DNA from: Flavobacterium hydrocarbonoxydans
GTDB taxonomy: Bacteria > Bacteroidota > Bacteroidia > Flavobacteriales > Flavobacteriaceae
Assembly: GCF_009789235.1 (NCBI RefSeq)
Contig: NZ_WSTB01000002.1
Span: 372,001-436,000, forward strand
Length of the DNA stretch: 64,000 nucleotides
Direction: 5' to 3'
Of this stretch, positions 51,496 through 60,480 are shown one piece after another. The notes under the pieces were generated by a model, which was not told the origin of the DNA, did no database searches, and saw nothing but the letters and a program-made list of their open reading frames with translations. Position numbers and translations under genes: made by a program. The first letter of the stretch is position 1. The number at the start of each line of letters is the position of its first letter.

Positions 51496-52959
51496 TTATT
51501 TTGCCTTTTTAGTCATTTGTACTTCTGTTTTCAGATTGTCTCTTGTTAAGATCACTGATTTTGGCTTTACATCGCTGAAATCGAATTTTAGTAAGTTGGG
51601 ATAATCTGTAATTTTAAAAAATCCATTTTTTAAGTACACTAATTCATTATCATTTTTTCCTTTAAAATGTTCCAAAATAGGAGATTCTACATACAAGCGG
51701 TTATTTCTTTCTACGATCTTAGTTTCCATTCCTTGAGCATAAAGGAAATCATCATACGTTCCGACTAGTTTTTCTTTTAAATCTGAAGGTATTTCCTGAA
51801 CTTCTTCATTAGTTTTTTTGTCCCAGTTCATCACTTTTAGAATTGTATTTCTAGTAGTATTCATCACAGGAAAACGATTCGGTTTTTCGCCATTGGCAAG
51901 ATATACCATGCCATTGCCATCTGTCATCGTAGCCAAAATATTGCCACCTACTCCCGTATTAGAACCATTACAAGCAAACCAATCATAATTATTGTAACCA
52001 AAAGACTTTTGCCATCCGTAACTCCAGCCGCCAACTGCATTTTTTAAAACGGAGACTTCTGTTACTTTTTTTGCAACGTTATGAGAAATCACTTTGTTGT
52101 TTTTATTACGCAAAGCATTTTGCATCTCAAGGGCAATTTTAGCTAAATCAGTTGGTGTTGACCACATTCCTGATGGTGCTACTTGCGGTGTAATTGGCAA
52201 ACCTGTTTTTATCACTTTTCCTTCTTCATCGTGAACAAGTGCAACATTGGTTAGGAATCCCTTTTCATTAGGCTGAATCATTGTGGTGTTTTTCAAGCCA
52301 AGCGGTACGAAAATATATTCTGCTGCAAGCGCTGCAATTGATGTATTAAAAGTATCTTCTAAAGCCATTTGGACAATTGTATAGCCGCCACCACTATATC
52401 TCCAATCGGTTCCTGGTGTGAACAAAAACTCAATTTCTTTATCGTATCGAGGGATTTGACCTAAAAGACTTTGTTGTAATGTTGGAATCGCCTCACCTTC
52501 ATAATGATCTGCAAACCCATCCTGAGTGGTTCCGGCGGTGTGATTCAGAAATTGTTTCCAAGTTGGACTATTATGCTCCGTAAACCTACTTTTTGGCAAA
52601 TGCCAACGTTTTAAATACTTGTCTATTGGCTCATCCAAATTAATCAATCCTTTTTCTTCAAGCATAAAACAAAGAAGTGCTGTGATAGGTTTTGAAATTG
52701 AAGCGGTAGAAAATGCCGTGTTTTCGTTTATTTTTTCTTTAGAATTTGCTGATTTTACGCCAAATTGCTTAGAATAAACAATCTTATAATTTTCGAAAAC
52801 AACAAGACTAAATCCCGGTAATTTGAATTTTTCTAATTGCTGATCAATTTTTAAACTGTCGGTCAAAAAGTTATAATCTTTTTTTTGTGCCAGTGCTTTA
52901 TTACTTGTTTGAAAGCTCGCAACTATAAATAGAATTAGTAAATAAATAGAATTTTTCAT
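51496..52959 (-). CDS. Serine hydrolase, beta-lactamase class C-like
   Basis: 487 aa. The signal peptide (1-24) ends LAQK. The active-site SxxK is STASISKPITALL, the Tyr motif is YSGGGYT (Y-x-G), and a His/Lys-Thr-Gly-type third region is less clear. The family includes D,D-peptidases, esterases and class C lactamases. About 120 C-terminal residues beyond the beta-lactamase fold form an extra beta-rich domain of unknown role. It is periplasmic. It lies 153 bp after the AraC regulator. Confidence 0.88.
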   Translation of the reverse strand: MKNSIYLLILFIVASFQTSNKALAQKKDYNFLTDSLKIDQQLEKFKLPGFSLVVFENYKIVYSKQFGVKSANSKEKINENTAFSTASISKPITALLCFMLEEKGLINLDEPIDKYLKRWHLPKSRFTEHNSPTWKQFLNHTAGTTQDGFADHYEGEAIPTLQQSLLGQIPRYDKEIEFLFTPGTDWRYSGGGYTIVQMALEDTFNTSIAALAAEYIFVPLGLKNTTMIQPNEKGFLTNVALVHDEEGKVIKTGLPITPQVAPSGMWSTPTDLAKIALEMQNALRNKNNKVISHNVAKKVTEVSVLKNAVGGWSYGWQKSFGYNNYDWFACNGSNTGVGGNILATMTDGNGMVYLANGEKPNRFPVMNTTRNTILKVMNWDKKTNEEVQEIPSDLKEKLVGTYDDFLYAQGMETKIVERNNRLYVESPILEHFKGKNDNELVYLKNGFFKITDYPNLLKFDFSDVKPKSVILTRDNLKTEVQMTKKAK

Positions 52960-53112
52960 GGTATCGATTTTTTAGGTTAGAATTTTATTTCGATACAAAT
53001 TTGAGAAAGTAGCAAGTCCTATACGACCGAATGCAAGTATTCGAACGCATTTGTTTAAAAAATAAGTACGGGTAGTTTAAGCCAAAAGTACGAGTAATTA
53101 CAAAACGTTTAT

Positions 53113-54252
53113 TTACAATAACTTGCGATAAGAAGTTGGCGTATTTCCTGTGTGCTTTTTAAAAGCAGTATTAAAAGAAGATTTTGAATTAAAACCAACT
53201 TCATACAAAATTTCAAGAATGGTTACTTTACTTTTTGAAGGATCATTCAGGATTGCCATTGCATGTTCGATACGATACGTATTTACAAAATCGTAAAAAT
53301 GCTGTTCTAATTTATGATTTATTAAAAGTGATACATCTCGAACAGGAACTTTAATAGCCGCTGAAACATCCTGAATCGTCAAAGAAGGATTAAGAAAAGG
53401 CTTTTCTTCGGCCATAAACTGCTTCAATTTGATTAATTCTTCATTGTACTCTTTTTCGTTTGCGGCTAAGGCGGAATTGTTTTTTTCTTCTAAAATAATA
53501 TCAGAAACCAACTTTAAGTTTGAATCGATATTTCTAAATAAACCCGGGTGATTCAATGCTTTAAATAAATACCAACAGGCAATAAAAAGTTGAAATGCGA
53601 TGATTCCTATTTTCATCCATTCGAAGAGATCGGAATATTCAGAAAATTTAAAGATGTTTTTAAAAAGTGTAATCGAATATAAAATACACAGTACAACCGT
53701 AAACTGAAATAACCAATTATAAGAATTAATATTGGTGCCGGCATAGTTTTCGAGATATAGCTTTTTCGCTCTTTTTAACAACATAAAAACAGCAACAAAA
53801 TATACCAATATCTGAATATGAAATAAAATATGAAAGGTCGGTATTTCTATCATACTCTGACGATGTACAATAAAGTTCAATTTAGCCGCAGCATCTACCA
53901 AATAAAAACGAGGTAATAAAATGATATTTACCAGTAAAAACGGAAGTAGATGCAGAATGTATTTTGGCTTAAGCCTAAAATCAGAATAACAAACCGATAG
54001 AACATACAGATAAAAAGCAGGGATTTGCAAAAAAGCCGATGTGTTTCTGAGCATTCCCAAAGTTGAAGGACCATTAGTGATTAATTCAACTAAAGGTGTG
54101 CTAAAATCTATTGCGGTTATAATTAGAAAAAAAGCAAAAAGAGAATTACTTGTCTTGTGTTTGGTTTTTACAGTAAGCAGAAAAAACGCCAAAAATAAGG
54201 AAATGAACAAGGAAATGATAGTCACAATAAGTAGTAAATTAATCTTATCCAT
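53113..54252 (-). CDS. Membrane AraC-type transcriptional regulator
   Basis: 379 aa. The N-terminal half (about 1-235) has seven or so hydrophobic helices, then the C-terminal (about 275-379) is an AraC HTH: IQDVSAAIKVPVRDVSLLINHKL and LEILYEVGFNSKSSFNTAFKKHTGNTPTSYRK. It is a membrane-anchored regulator that can sense an external signal and bind DNA. It is upstream of and co-oriented with the serine hydrolase, which may be its target. Confidence 0.92.
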   Translation of the reverse strand: MDKINLLLIVTIISLFISLFLAFFLLTVKTKHKTSNSLFAFFLIITAIDFSTPLVELITNGPSTLGMLRNTSAFLQIPAFYLYVLSVCYSDFRLKPKYILHLLPFLLVNIILLPRFYLVDAAAKLNFIVHRQSMIEIPTFHILFHIQILVYFVAVFMLLKRAKKLYLENYAGTNINSYNWLFQFTVVLCILYSITLFKNIFKFSEYSDLFEWMKIGIIAFQLFIACWYLFKALNHPGLFRNIDSNLKLVSDIILEEKNNSALAANEKEYNEELIKLKQFMAEEKPFLNPSLTIQDVSAAIKVPVRDVSLLINHKLEQHFYDFVNTYRIEHAMAILNDPSKSKVTILEILYEVGFNSKSSFNTAFKKHTGNTPTSYRKLL

Positions 54253-54480
54253 TAGTTTATTTTAGTGGTATTATGGTTTTTACTTGTTTTAAAATTGAAG
54301 ACTAAAGTAAGATTTATTCTTTGGTTTAACCAAGTTTTAAAATAAAAAACCAATATAGCTTCAGACTAAAAAAAAGAATCTTACTAAGCAACTAAAGGAA
54401 ATCACTTTTTTTGAGAATCTTTAATTTTTAAGTTGCAAAGGTTCATAGGTACAAAGGTTTTTAGAACTTTATAAAAAAAC

Positions 54481-54506
54481 AGAAAACCGCCAATGGCGGT
54501 TTTTCT
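54481..54506 (-). terminator. Terminator of the M4 peptidase gene
   Basis: AGAAAACCGCC pairs with GGCGGTTTTTCT (one extra T, 3-nt loop). It lies 41 bp past the stop, with TTTTTTT nearby on the minus strand. Confidence 0.75.
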
Positions 54507-54546
54507 TTTTAAACATTTCACTTTTTACAGATCACCATTTACATTC

Positions 54547-57327
54547 TTATTTTTTAATGAATTTTTTAACGACTTTTTTTCCTCCGCTATTCAATTCGAT
54601 AAAATAAACACCTGCTGTTAATTTGCTGACATCTACTGGATTTTCAGTTAATTTTCCTGAATTTACCAACTGGCCTAAGGCATTAGTTATTTTAAATGCT
54701 GATCCTTCGGCTTTTGCCAAAGCAACATTTAAATTACTTTCAACTGGATTTGGATACAAAGTAACTGCCGAAATTTCCTCAGCTTTGCTTATTCCAGCAA
54801 TTAATTCTTCAGCAATAGGAGATCCTGCGACAATATTCACAGTATAATCTTCTACCTGACCGTATGAGAAAGTCTCACAAGCAGTAGGAACGGCATTGTA
54901 TTTCATCGAAATTCTGATTCTGGTTGGTCCAGTCAGAGCCGTCGCTGGTATTGTAAAACTTCCCGAAGCCGGAGTAGCTGTAGCGGCTGCTTTTGTCCAG
55001 ACTGTTTCGCCTGAATCGCTAAAATCTCCATCCTGGTTGTAATCTATAAATACAGCATAGCCTTCTTTATAAACAGAAGAAGTCCATAATGGTGTAATGG
55101 TAATCGTATTCGAAACACCTTTTGTTAAATTAGTGCTAATTGCCGTTAGATTTTCATAACCTGTAGTTCCTGTTGAAGTATTGTTTATCGTTCCCAATAC
55201 TACTTTTCCAATTCTTTCATCAGCAGCACTGTTTCCTTTCGAGGCACAATACGTTATAGTGGTAGCCAGTGTTGTAATATTTACTGTGTTGCTTGCTGCC
55301 GACGCATTTCCTGCTGCATCTTTTGCTTTTACATAAAAACTATACGCTGTTAGAGGAGACAATCCTGTTACCGCATAAGTTGTTCCGGTAGCTGTGCCTT
55401 TTAAAGTAGTTCCCTGATATACTTCATATCCGGTAACTGCAACATTATCTGTAGAAGCGGTCCATGATAAATTGGTAGTAGCACCTGTTGTTCCGCTTGC
55501 TGCTAAATTGGTAGGCGCACTTGGTGCAGTTGTATCTCCTGATCCTGCATAAGCCGCTCCTACTCCAACTGCGTAAAAAGCATTTGTTGTGGCAATAACC
55601 TCAGCAGATCCTGCTCCGTACAAATCTATCGCCGATTGTATCCCGGAGGTTCTGGCATTTGCATAAGTAGAATTGGCACCTAGATAAACACTTTCTAAAC
55701 GATAAGCGATTTTTGCCGCTTTATCAATAGTGATTCCGGTAACATTATAAGCATTTCCGATATCATTTGTACCTGACTTTCCAACCGATAAGATATAAAA
55801 CCAGTGATTTAAAACTCCTGAATTAGTATGAACTCCACATTGGTCATTATTATTGGTTGGAGTACAATTTACATTTATCCAATAAGTTCCCCCATAAGTA
55901 TCAGGCTGTCCTTCTGAATTTGGATCACTCATAGAACGCAAAGCACTATGACCAGATCTTCTTTCGATATCTTCACCCACTAACCAAGTTGATTTGTTAG
56001 GAGCTGCACGATACTCGATACACGCCCCCCAAATATCAGAGAAAGCTTCGTTCATTGCTCCGGATTCTTTTTGGTAAGCTAAATTTGCTGTATAAGTACA
56101 AACTGCATGACCAATTTCATGACCTGCCACATCCATCGATGTCAAAATATCAAATCCACCTGTTCCTGTACCATCGCCGTAGGTCATAACACTTCCATTC
56201 CAGAACGCGTTGTTATTATTTGGATAACCTGCTGCGACTAAATTATAATGTACATAACTCCTGATTTTTGCACCAGCATTATTGTAACTGTTTCTGCCAT
56301 GAACTACTGAAAAGTAATCATAAGTCATTTCGGCTCCCCAATGTGCATCAAGAGCTCCATTGTCTTTATTAGTGTTATTATATTCAGCAGCCGTCCAGTT
56401 ATTATCCGCATCCGTAAAATTGGTTGTTGGATAGGTTGCCGTTCTGGCTGAATTATAGGTTTGGATTCCGTTACCACGAGTTCCATCTGATAAAATATAA
56501 GAAGATCCGCTTAGTGTAGTCTGAATTGTTTGGGTCCCACTATAACGTGTGGCGGCATTCGCAGCAACGATCGCTTTTTTAGCAATAGCTTCTGTCTCAT
56601 TATGCCGCACATTAGCTGATTTACGAGCACCATGGCTGTTTTCTCCCAGGTGTTTTATTGTGGCATTATAAAAAAGCGCTTTTCCTGTTTCAGCATCGAT
56701 GTAAAGATCGCCGCGGCTTAACGGATATGTAGCATAAATATCAAATTTATAGGCCAAACGCACTTTATCAGTTGTTCTCTTTAAGCCTTGCTCTTCCATT
56801 GCCGGTAGAAAAACCAATTCGCCTTTGGGTTTTTCATAACCCATTTCAAGAGCATCCTCGGGTTTTTCCCAAAGATATTGCTGCGCACCTATATGCGCAA
56901 TAGCCTTTTCTAAAGCGGTCTGACGTGAAATTTTTGGAGTCGTTTTTGCATTTTTAATAGCATAGAATTCTCCATTCATAGAAACTAATTTTCCGTTTTT
57001 GGAATGCAGGGTATAATTCGCAAATTCTACTTTAATTCCTTGTTCGTATAATTGGAATTTTTCATGGATAAAACCTTCTTTATCAGATTCGGTTTTGATT
57101 TTTGAGAAGGATTGATTTTCTTGTAAGCCAAGTTGTTCTTTAAAAACTGTTTTGGCATCAGAGCCTTTGTAAGTCGATTTATCACTAAAAGTGATTAAAT
57201 CAGGTTGTCCGTTTTCGGATAAATTTTTCTGACTAATCCGTTTGTCGGTTGTAACCTGAGCAAAAGCGGAAAATGAAAAAACAAACACGACGGTGGTTAC
57301 CATCATTTTAGGTAAAGTACATTTCAT
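54547..57327 (-). CDS. Secreted M4 (thermolysin-like) metallopeptidase with T9SS tail
   Basis: 926 aa. Order: signal peptide (1-23, ending SAFAQ); FTP and PepSY-type propeptide (about 50-220); M4 catalytic domain (about 270-585) with DVAGHEIGHAV (zinc His) and GAMNEAFSDIWG (Glu); a fibronectin type III domain (about 595-685); a GEVED domain (about 710-820); and a type IX sorting tail (about 845-926, LYPNPVESNLNV, ALGQLVNSG, LTAGVYFIEL). It is a Zn endopeptidase exported by T9SS that degrades extracellular protein. The layout is typical of flavobacterial proteases. Confidence 0.95.
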   Translation of the reverse strand: MKCTLPKMMVTTVVFVFSFSAFAQVTTDKRISQKNLSENGQPDLITFSDKSTYKGSDAKTVFKEQLGLQENQSFSKIKTESDKEGFIHEKFQLYEQGIKVEFANYTLHSKNGKLVSMNGEFYAIKNAKTTPKISRQTALEKAIAHIGAQQYLWEKPEDALEMGYEKPKGELVFLPAMEEQGLKRTTDKVRLAYKFDIYATYPLSRGDLYIDAETGKALFYNATIKHLGENSHGARKSANVRHNETEAIAKKAIVAANAATRYSGTQTIQTTLSGSSYILSDGTRGNGIQTYNSARTATYPTTNFTDADNNWTAAEYNNTNKDNGALDAHWGAEMTYDYFSVVHGRNSYNNAGAKIRSYVHYNLVAAGYPNNNNAFWNGSVMTYGDGTGTGGFDILTSMDVAGHEIGHAVCTYTANLAYQKESGAMNEAFSDIWGACIEYRAAPNKSTWLVGEDIERRSGHSALRSMSDPNSEGQPDTYGGTYWINVNCTPTNNNDQCGVHTNSGVLNHWFYILSVGKSGTNDIGNAYNVTGITIDKAAKIAYRLESVYLGANSTYANARTSGIQSAIDLYGAGSAEVIATTNAFYAVGVGAAYAGSGDTTAPSAPTNLAASGTTGATTNLSWTASTDNVAVTGYEVYQGTTLKGTATGTTYAVTGLSPLTAYSFYVKAKDAAGNASAASNTVNITTLATTITYCASKGNSAADERIGKVVLGTINNTSTGTTGYENLTAISTNLTKGVSNTITITPLWTSSVYKEGYAVFIDYNQDGDFSDSGETVWTKAAATATPASGSFTIPATALTGPTRIRISMKYNAVPTACETFSYGQVEDYTVNIVAGSPIAEELIAGISKAEEISAVTLYPNPVESNLNVALAKAEGSAFKITNALGQLVNSGKLTENPVDVSKLTAGVYFIELNSGGKKVVKKFIKK

Positions 57328-57639
57328 AATAAATTAGGATTAAATTGGTTGGTATAATAGATTACAAACAAAATAAATAATGTAAGTATTTACTTTATTA
57401 GAGAATAAAAGTATTTTATTTTTGTTAAATAAACTCTTATAAATTTCAATAATCGATAAAATGCAACATTTTTTGTCTTAAAATCAATATTATTTAACAA
57501 AAAGTTCAAAATATTTAAAGATTAGCCTTGAAAATTATTAAATCATTGATTTGCAACCTTTTAAAATACCACGTAAATATTGATTTTTTACCCTTTTAAA
57601 AGAAAATTATTTTTAAATCAACCAATTTATCGCACAAAA
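57328..57639. other. AT-rich leader of the M4 gene
   Basis: About 300 bp, very AT-rich. It should hold the M4 promoter on the minus strand. I see no clear TAnnTTTG element, no repeat of the families found elsewhere and no coding frame. Confidence 0.5.
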
Positions 57640-57670
57640 AAAGGTCAGCTATACTAAAAAGCTGACCTTT
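57640..57670 (-). terminator. Terminator of the CoA-transferase operon
   Basis: AAAGGTCAGCT pairs with AGCTGACCTTT (11 bp), then TTTTTGTG on the minus strand. It lies 53 bp past the B-subunit stop. Confidence 0.85.
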
Positions 57671-57722
57671 CTTATATTTCTAATTAAAATAACCTAAACT
57701 AAGGTGATGTATATTTTAAAAT

Positions 57723-58379
57723 TTAATTTAAATCCATCTCCGTAATTTCTCCGTCAATAATCAAATCAGCTTCGGTTGAAGCAATGATGTGCTCAACAGA
57801 AACACCTGGCGCGCGCTCTAAGAGCTTAAAACCATTTTGAGTTACTTCGAGAACTGCCAACTCGGTTACGACTTTTTTAACGCAGCCTACGCCTGTTAAT
57901 GGCAAAGTGCATTTTTTTAGGATTTTAGATTCTCCTGCTTTGTTGACGTGCATCATAGCCACGATGATATTTTCGGCGGAAGCCACCAAATCCATTGCAC
58001 CTCCCATTCCTTTTACCATTTTACCTGGGATTTTCCAGTTGGCAATGTCTCCGTTTTCCGAAACTTCCATCGCGCCTAAAATTGTCAAATCTACTTTTTG
58101 GCTGCGAATCATTCCGAAACTAAAAGCTGAATCAAAAAAACTCGCTCCCGGAAGCGTTGTAATCGTTTGTTTTCCTGCGTTGATAATATCGGCATCTTCT
58201 TCGCCCGCAAAAGGAAACGGTCCCATTCCGAGAACGCCATTTTCACTCTGGAATTCCACGGCAATATCTTCTCTCACATAATTTGCCACCAAAGTCGGAA
58301 TCCCGATACCAAGATTAACAAAATACCTGTCTTTTACTTCTTTCGCAATTCGTTTTGCTATATCTTCTTTTGTTAACAT
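57723..58379 (-). CDS. scoB: CoA-transferase subunit B (3-oxoacid type)
   Basis: 218 aa. VEFQSENGVLGMGPFPF contains the active-site Glu (SENG) that forms the glutamyl-CoA thioester. LGIGIPTLVANYV and KCTLPLTGVGCVKKVVTEL are typical of the beta subunit. With subunit A it should transfer CoA between succinyl-CoA and acetoacetate (or a similar acid). It is separated from subunit A by the beta-lactamase gene and two repeat copies. Confidence 0.94.
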   Translation of the reverse strand: MLTKEDIAKRIAKEVKDRYFVNLGIGIPTLVANYVREDIAVEFQSENGVLGMGPFPFAGEEDADIINAGKQTITTLPGASFFDSAFSFGMIRSQKVDLTILGAMEVSENGDIANWKIPGKMVKGMGGAMDLVASAENIIVAMMHVNKAGESKILKKCTLPLTGVGCVKKVVTELAVLEVTQNGFKLLERAPGVSVEHIIASTEADLIIDGEITEMDLN

Positions 58380-58399
58380 ATCTTTTAATGTCTTAATTT

Positions 58400-58490
58400 T
58401 TAATGAGTCAATTTGATAATTAGAAAATGCCTCACTTTGCGTAATCTAATTCATTATCTAATTGACAAATTTTCTAATTATCTAATTTTT
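58400..58490. repeat. Inverted-repeat element R1, at the end of bla
   Basis: About 90 bp, sharing GTCAATTTGATAATTAGAAA (and ATGC after it) and ATTATCTAATTGACAAATT with R2 (59402-59488), with one different central stretch. The arms 58407-58421 and 58452-58466 are inverse to each other (GTCAATTNGATAATT). It includes the bla stop (58474-58476) and last codons. Confidence 0.82.
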
Positions 58491-59367
58491 TAATAAAATA
58501 ATCCCAGGTTGCTCTGGTTATGTCCGCTATAATTTTTTCTGTATCATCTTTGGTTTCAGTAATCTCTTTTAAGTAAACCGAAAGAATAAAATGTTTCCCA
58601 TTTGGAAGTTTCACAATACCAACGTCATTCATCGCAACTCTCAAATTATTGTCATTGGTCCCCGAAAGCCCTGTTCTATGAGCCAATTCTGTGTTTTCAG
58701 GAAGTCCCGCTTTCATCCAGGTAAGTCCTCTTGAAGTTTCGACCATTATTTGATACAAATACTTTGTTGTAGCTTCATTCAGTACTTTTCCTTTATAGAA
58801 TTTTTCCAGCAATTCCGTTGTTGCCAAAGGTGTTGTTGTATTTATATAAAGTTTTTCCCAGGATTTCATCTGTTCCTCATTCACTTTAATTACAAAGTCT
58901 TTTATGCCTTGTTTATTGATAAATTTCTGTACCACTTTTGTACCTCCAATCAAATTGATCAATATATCACAACCATTATTATCACTGTGCGACACCGTAT
59001 ATCTTAACAATTGGTCTAATGTAAGATCTATATTTCCATTTGGGAATTCTTCCGCCATCGGACTCCAGGTCTCCGGATCAAGCGCTTCTTTTTTAATAAA
59101 TATTTTTTGAGTTAATGAAAGTTTGCCCTCATCGACTTTGTTTAAAACTGCCAAAGCAATATGAAACTTAAAAACGCTCATCATAGGCATTTTAAGATTT
59201 CCATTGATGCTCAATGTATCTTTGTCTTCGATGCTTTTTATCGAAATCCCAACGGTTGCATGCTTCGTTGCAATAATCTGGTTTAGTTGTTCTCTCAGTT
59301 CATTTGTTGTTTGAGCAAAAGTCTGAAAAGACAAAAACGAAAACAGCATTACAGAAAATCTGGTCAT
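58474..59367 (-). CDS. bla: Class A beta-lactamase (A2 subgroup-like)
   Basis: 297 aa. The signal peptide (1-18) ends TFAQ. SxxK is MMSVFKFH (Ser64, Lys67), SDN is SHSDNNGCD, and the KTG motif reads HRTG. The segment VNEEQMKSWEKLY resembles the omega-loop of the A2 group (PER/VEB/CfxA-like) with its catalytic Glu. It should hydrolyse beta-lactams in the periplasm, probably cephalosporins well. It lies between the two CoA-transferase subunits on the same strand and is bracketed by R1 and R2. Confidence 0.93.
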   Translation of the reverse strand: MTRFSVMLFSFLSFQTFAQTTNELREQLNQIIATKHATVGISIKSIEDKDTLSINGNLKMPMMSVFKFHIALAVLNKVDEGKLSLTQKIFIKKEALDPETWSPMAEEFPNGNIDLTLDQLLRYTVSHSDNNGCDILINLIGGTKVVQKFINKQGIKDFVIKVNEEQMKSWEKLYINTTTPLATTELLEKFYKGKVLNEATTKYLYQIMVETSRGLTWMKAGLPENTELAHRTGLSGTNDNNLRVAMNDVGIVKLPNGKHFILSVYLKEITETKDDTEKIIADITRATWDYFIKKLDN

Positions 59368-59401
59368 AATTTTAATGTGTAATTTTTTAATGTGCTTTTT
59401 T

Positions 59402-59488
59402 TAATGTGTCAATTTGATAATTAGAAAATGCTACGCTTTACGCTCAATATTAATTATCTAATTGACAAATTATCTCATTATCTAATTC
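59402..59488. repeat. Inverted-repeat element R2, at the end of scoA
   Basis: Same family as R1, in the same orientation. The arms 59408-59422 and 59452-59466 pair at 14 of 15. It includes the scoA stop (59482-59484). Confidence 0.82.
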
Positions 59489-60183
59489 CTTTGTCTAACA
59501 GTTCGTTGCTCAATTCTTTTTTCAAATTTTTCTCCCTGAAAAATACGCTGCACCATAATGCCCGGAATATGAATTTGATTTGGATCTAAAGTTCCAACCG
59601 GAACCAATTCTTCGACTTCTGCAATTGTGATTTTTCCGGCACCAGCCATACAGGCGTTAAAGTTTCTGGCAGTTCCTTTAAAAATAAGATTTCCGGCTTC
59701 GTCGCCTTTCCATGCTTTTACAATGGCAAAATCGGCTTTGAAAGCTTCTTCCATAATGTGCATTTTTCCGTTGAATTCGCGCACTTCTTTTCCTTCTGCT
59801 ACTTCGGTACCATAACCTGCTGGCGTGAAGAAAGCTGGAATTCCTGCCTGAGCAGCGCGGCAACGTTCTGCCAAAGTGCCTTGTGGTGTCAATTCTACAT
59901 CCAATTCACCCGAAAGCATCTGGCGTTCGAACTCTGCATTTTCGCCCACATACGAAGAAATCATTTTTTTGATTTGTTTCTTTTGCAAAAGCAATCCCAA
60001 ACCAAAATCATCAACTCCTGCATTATTCGAAATACAAGTTAGATTTGAAATTGGTTTTTGTACCAAAGCGGCAATAGTATTTTCGGGAATTCCGCACAAT
60101 CCGAAACCTCCAAACATGATAGTCATATTGCTTTCAATTCCCTGAATAGCATCCTGAACATTATTTACTTTTTTTGTTATCAT
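59482..60183 (-). CDS. scoA: CoA-transferase subunit A (3-oxoacid type)
   Basis: 233 aa. It starts [39 protein letters not shown] is the family glycine motif for CoA binding, with [15 protein letters not shown] and [21 protein letters not shown] further downstream. It pairs with subunit B. It should come first in the operon; bla and scoB follow at 114-bp and 94-bp gaps, each containing an R element. Confidence 0.94.
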   Translation of the reverse strand: MITKKVNNVQDAIQGIESNMTIMFGGFGLCGIPENTIAALVQKPISNLTCISNNAGVDDFGLGLLLQKKQIKKMISSYVGENAEFERQMLSGELDVELTPQGTLAERCRAAQAGIPAFFTPAGYGTEVAEGKEVREFNGKMHIMEEAFKADFAIVKAWKGDEAGNLIFKGTARNFNACMAGAGKITIAEVEELVPVGTLDPNQIHIPGIMVQRIFQGEKFEKRIEQRTVRQRN

Positions 60184-60329
60184 AACAAACTGTCTTTATT
60201 GTCGTATATTTTTGATAAAAATAAGATTTTTAGATTAATTTATAACGATTTCGTAAAAAAATAAACCACTAGAAACTAAAAGTCCATAGCTTAGATTTAG
60301 CAGACTGAAAGCCTGTAATGGTATAGTCT

Positions 60330-60365
60330 TTTTTATTAACCACAAATTACACTAATTTACACAAA
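60330..60365. repeat. ACCACAAATTACAC repeat
   Basis: TAACCACAAATTACACTAAT and TTACACAAATTA, a single copy of the words seen in the 24837-25407 array. Confidence 0.55.
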
Positions 60366-60404
60366 TTAATTTGCTATTCCTTAGCCCGCTAAAATCGTTC
60401 ATCA

Positions 60405-60460
60405 AAAAAAATATCCTTTTAAGTCTTCAACATGTAGAAGATCAAAAAAGGATATTTTTT
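60405..60460 (-). terminator. Terminator of the PBP1A gene
   Basis: AAAAAATATCCTTTT pairs with AAAAAGGATATTTTTT, with an inner TCTTC/GAAGA stem. It lies 21 bp past the stop, between the scoA start and the PBP1A end. Confidence 0.82.
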
Positions 60461-60480
60461 TATGAATTATCGAATGAATT

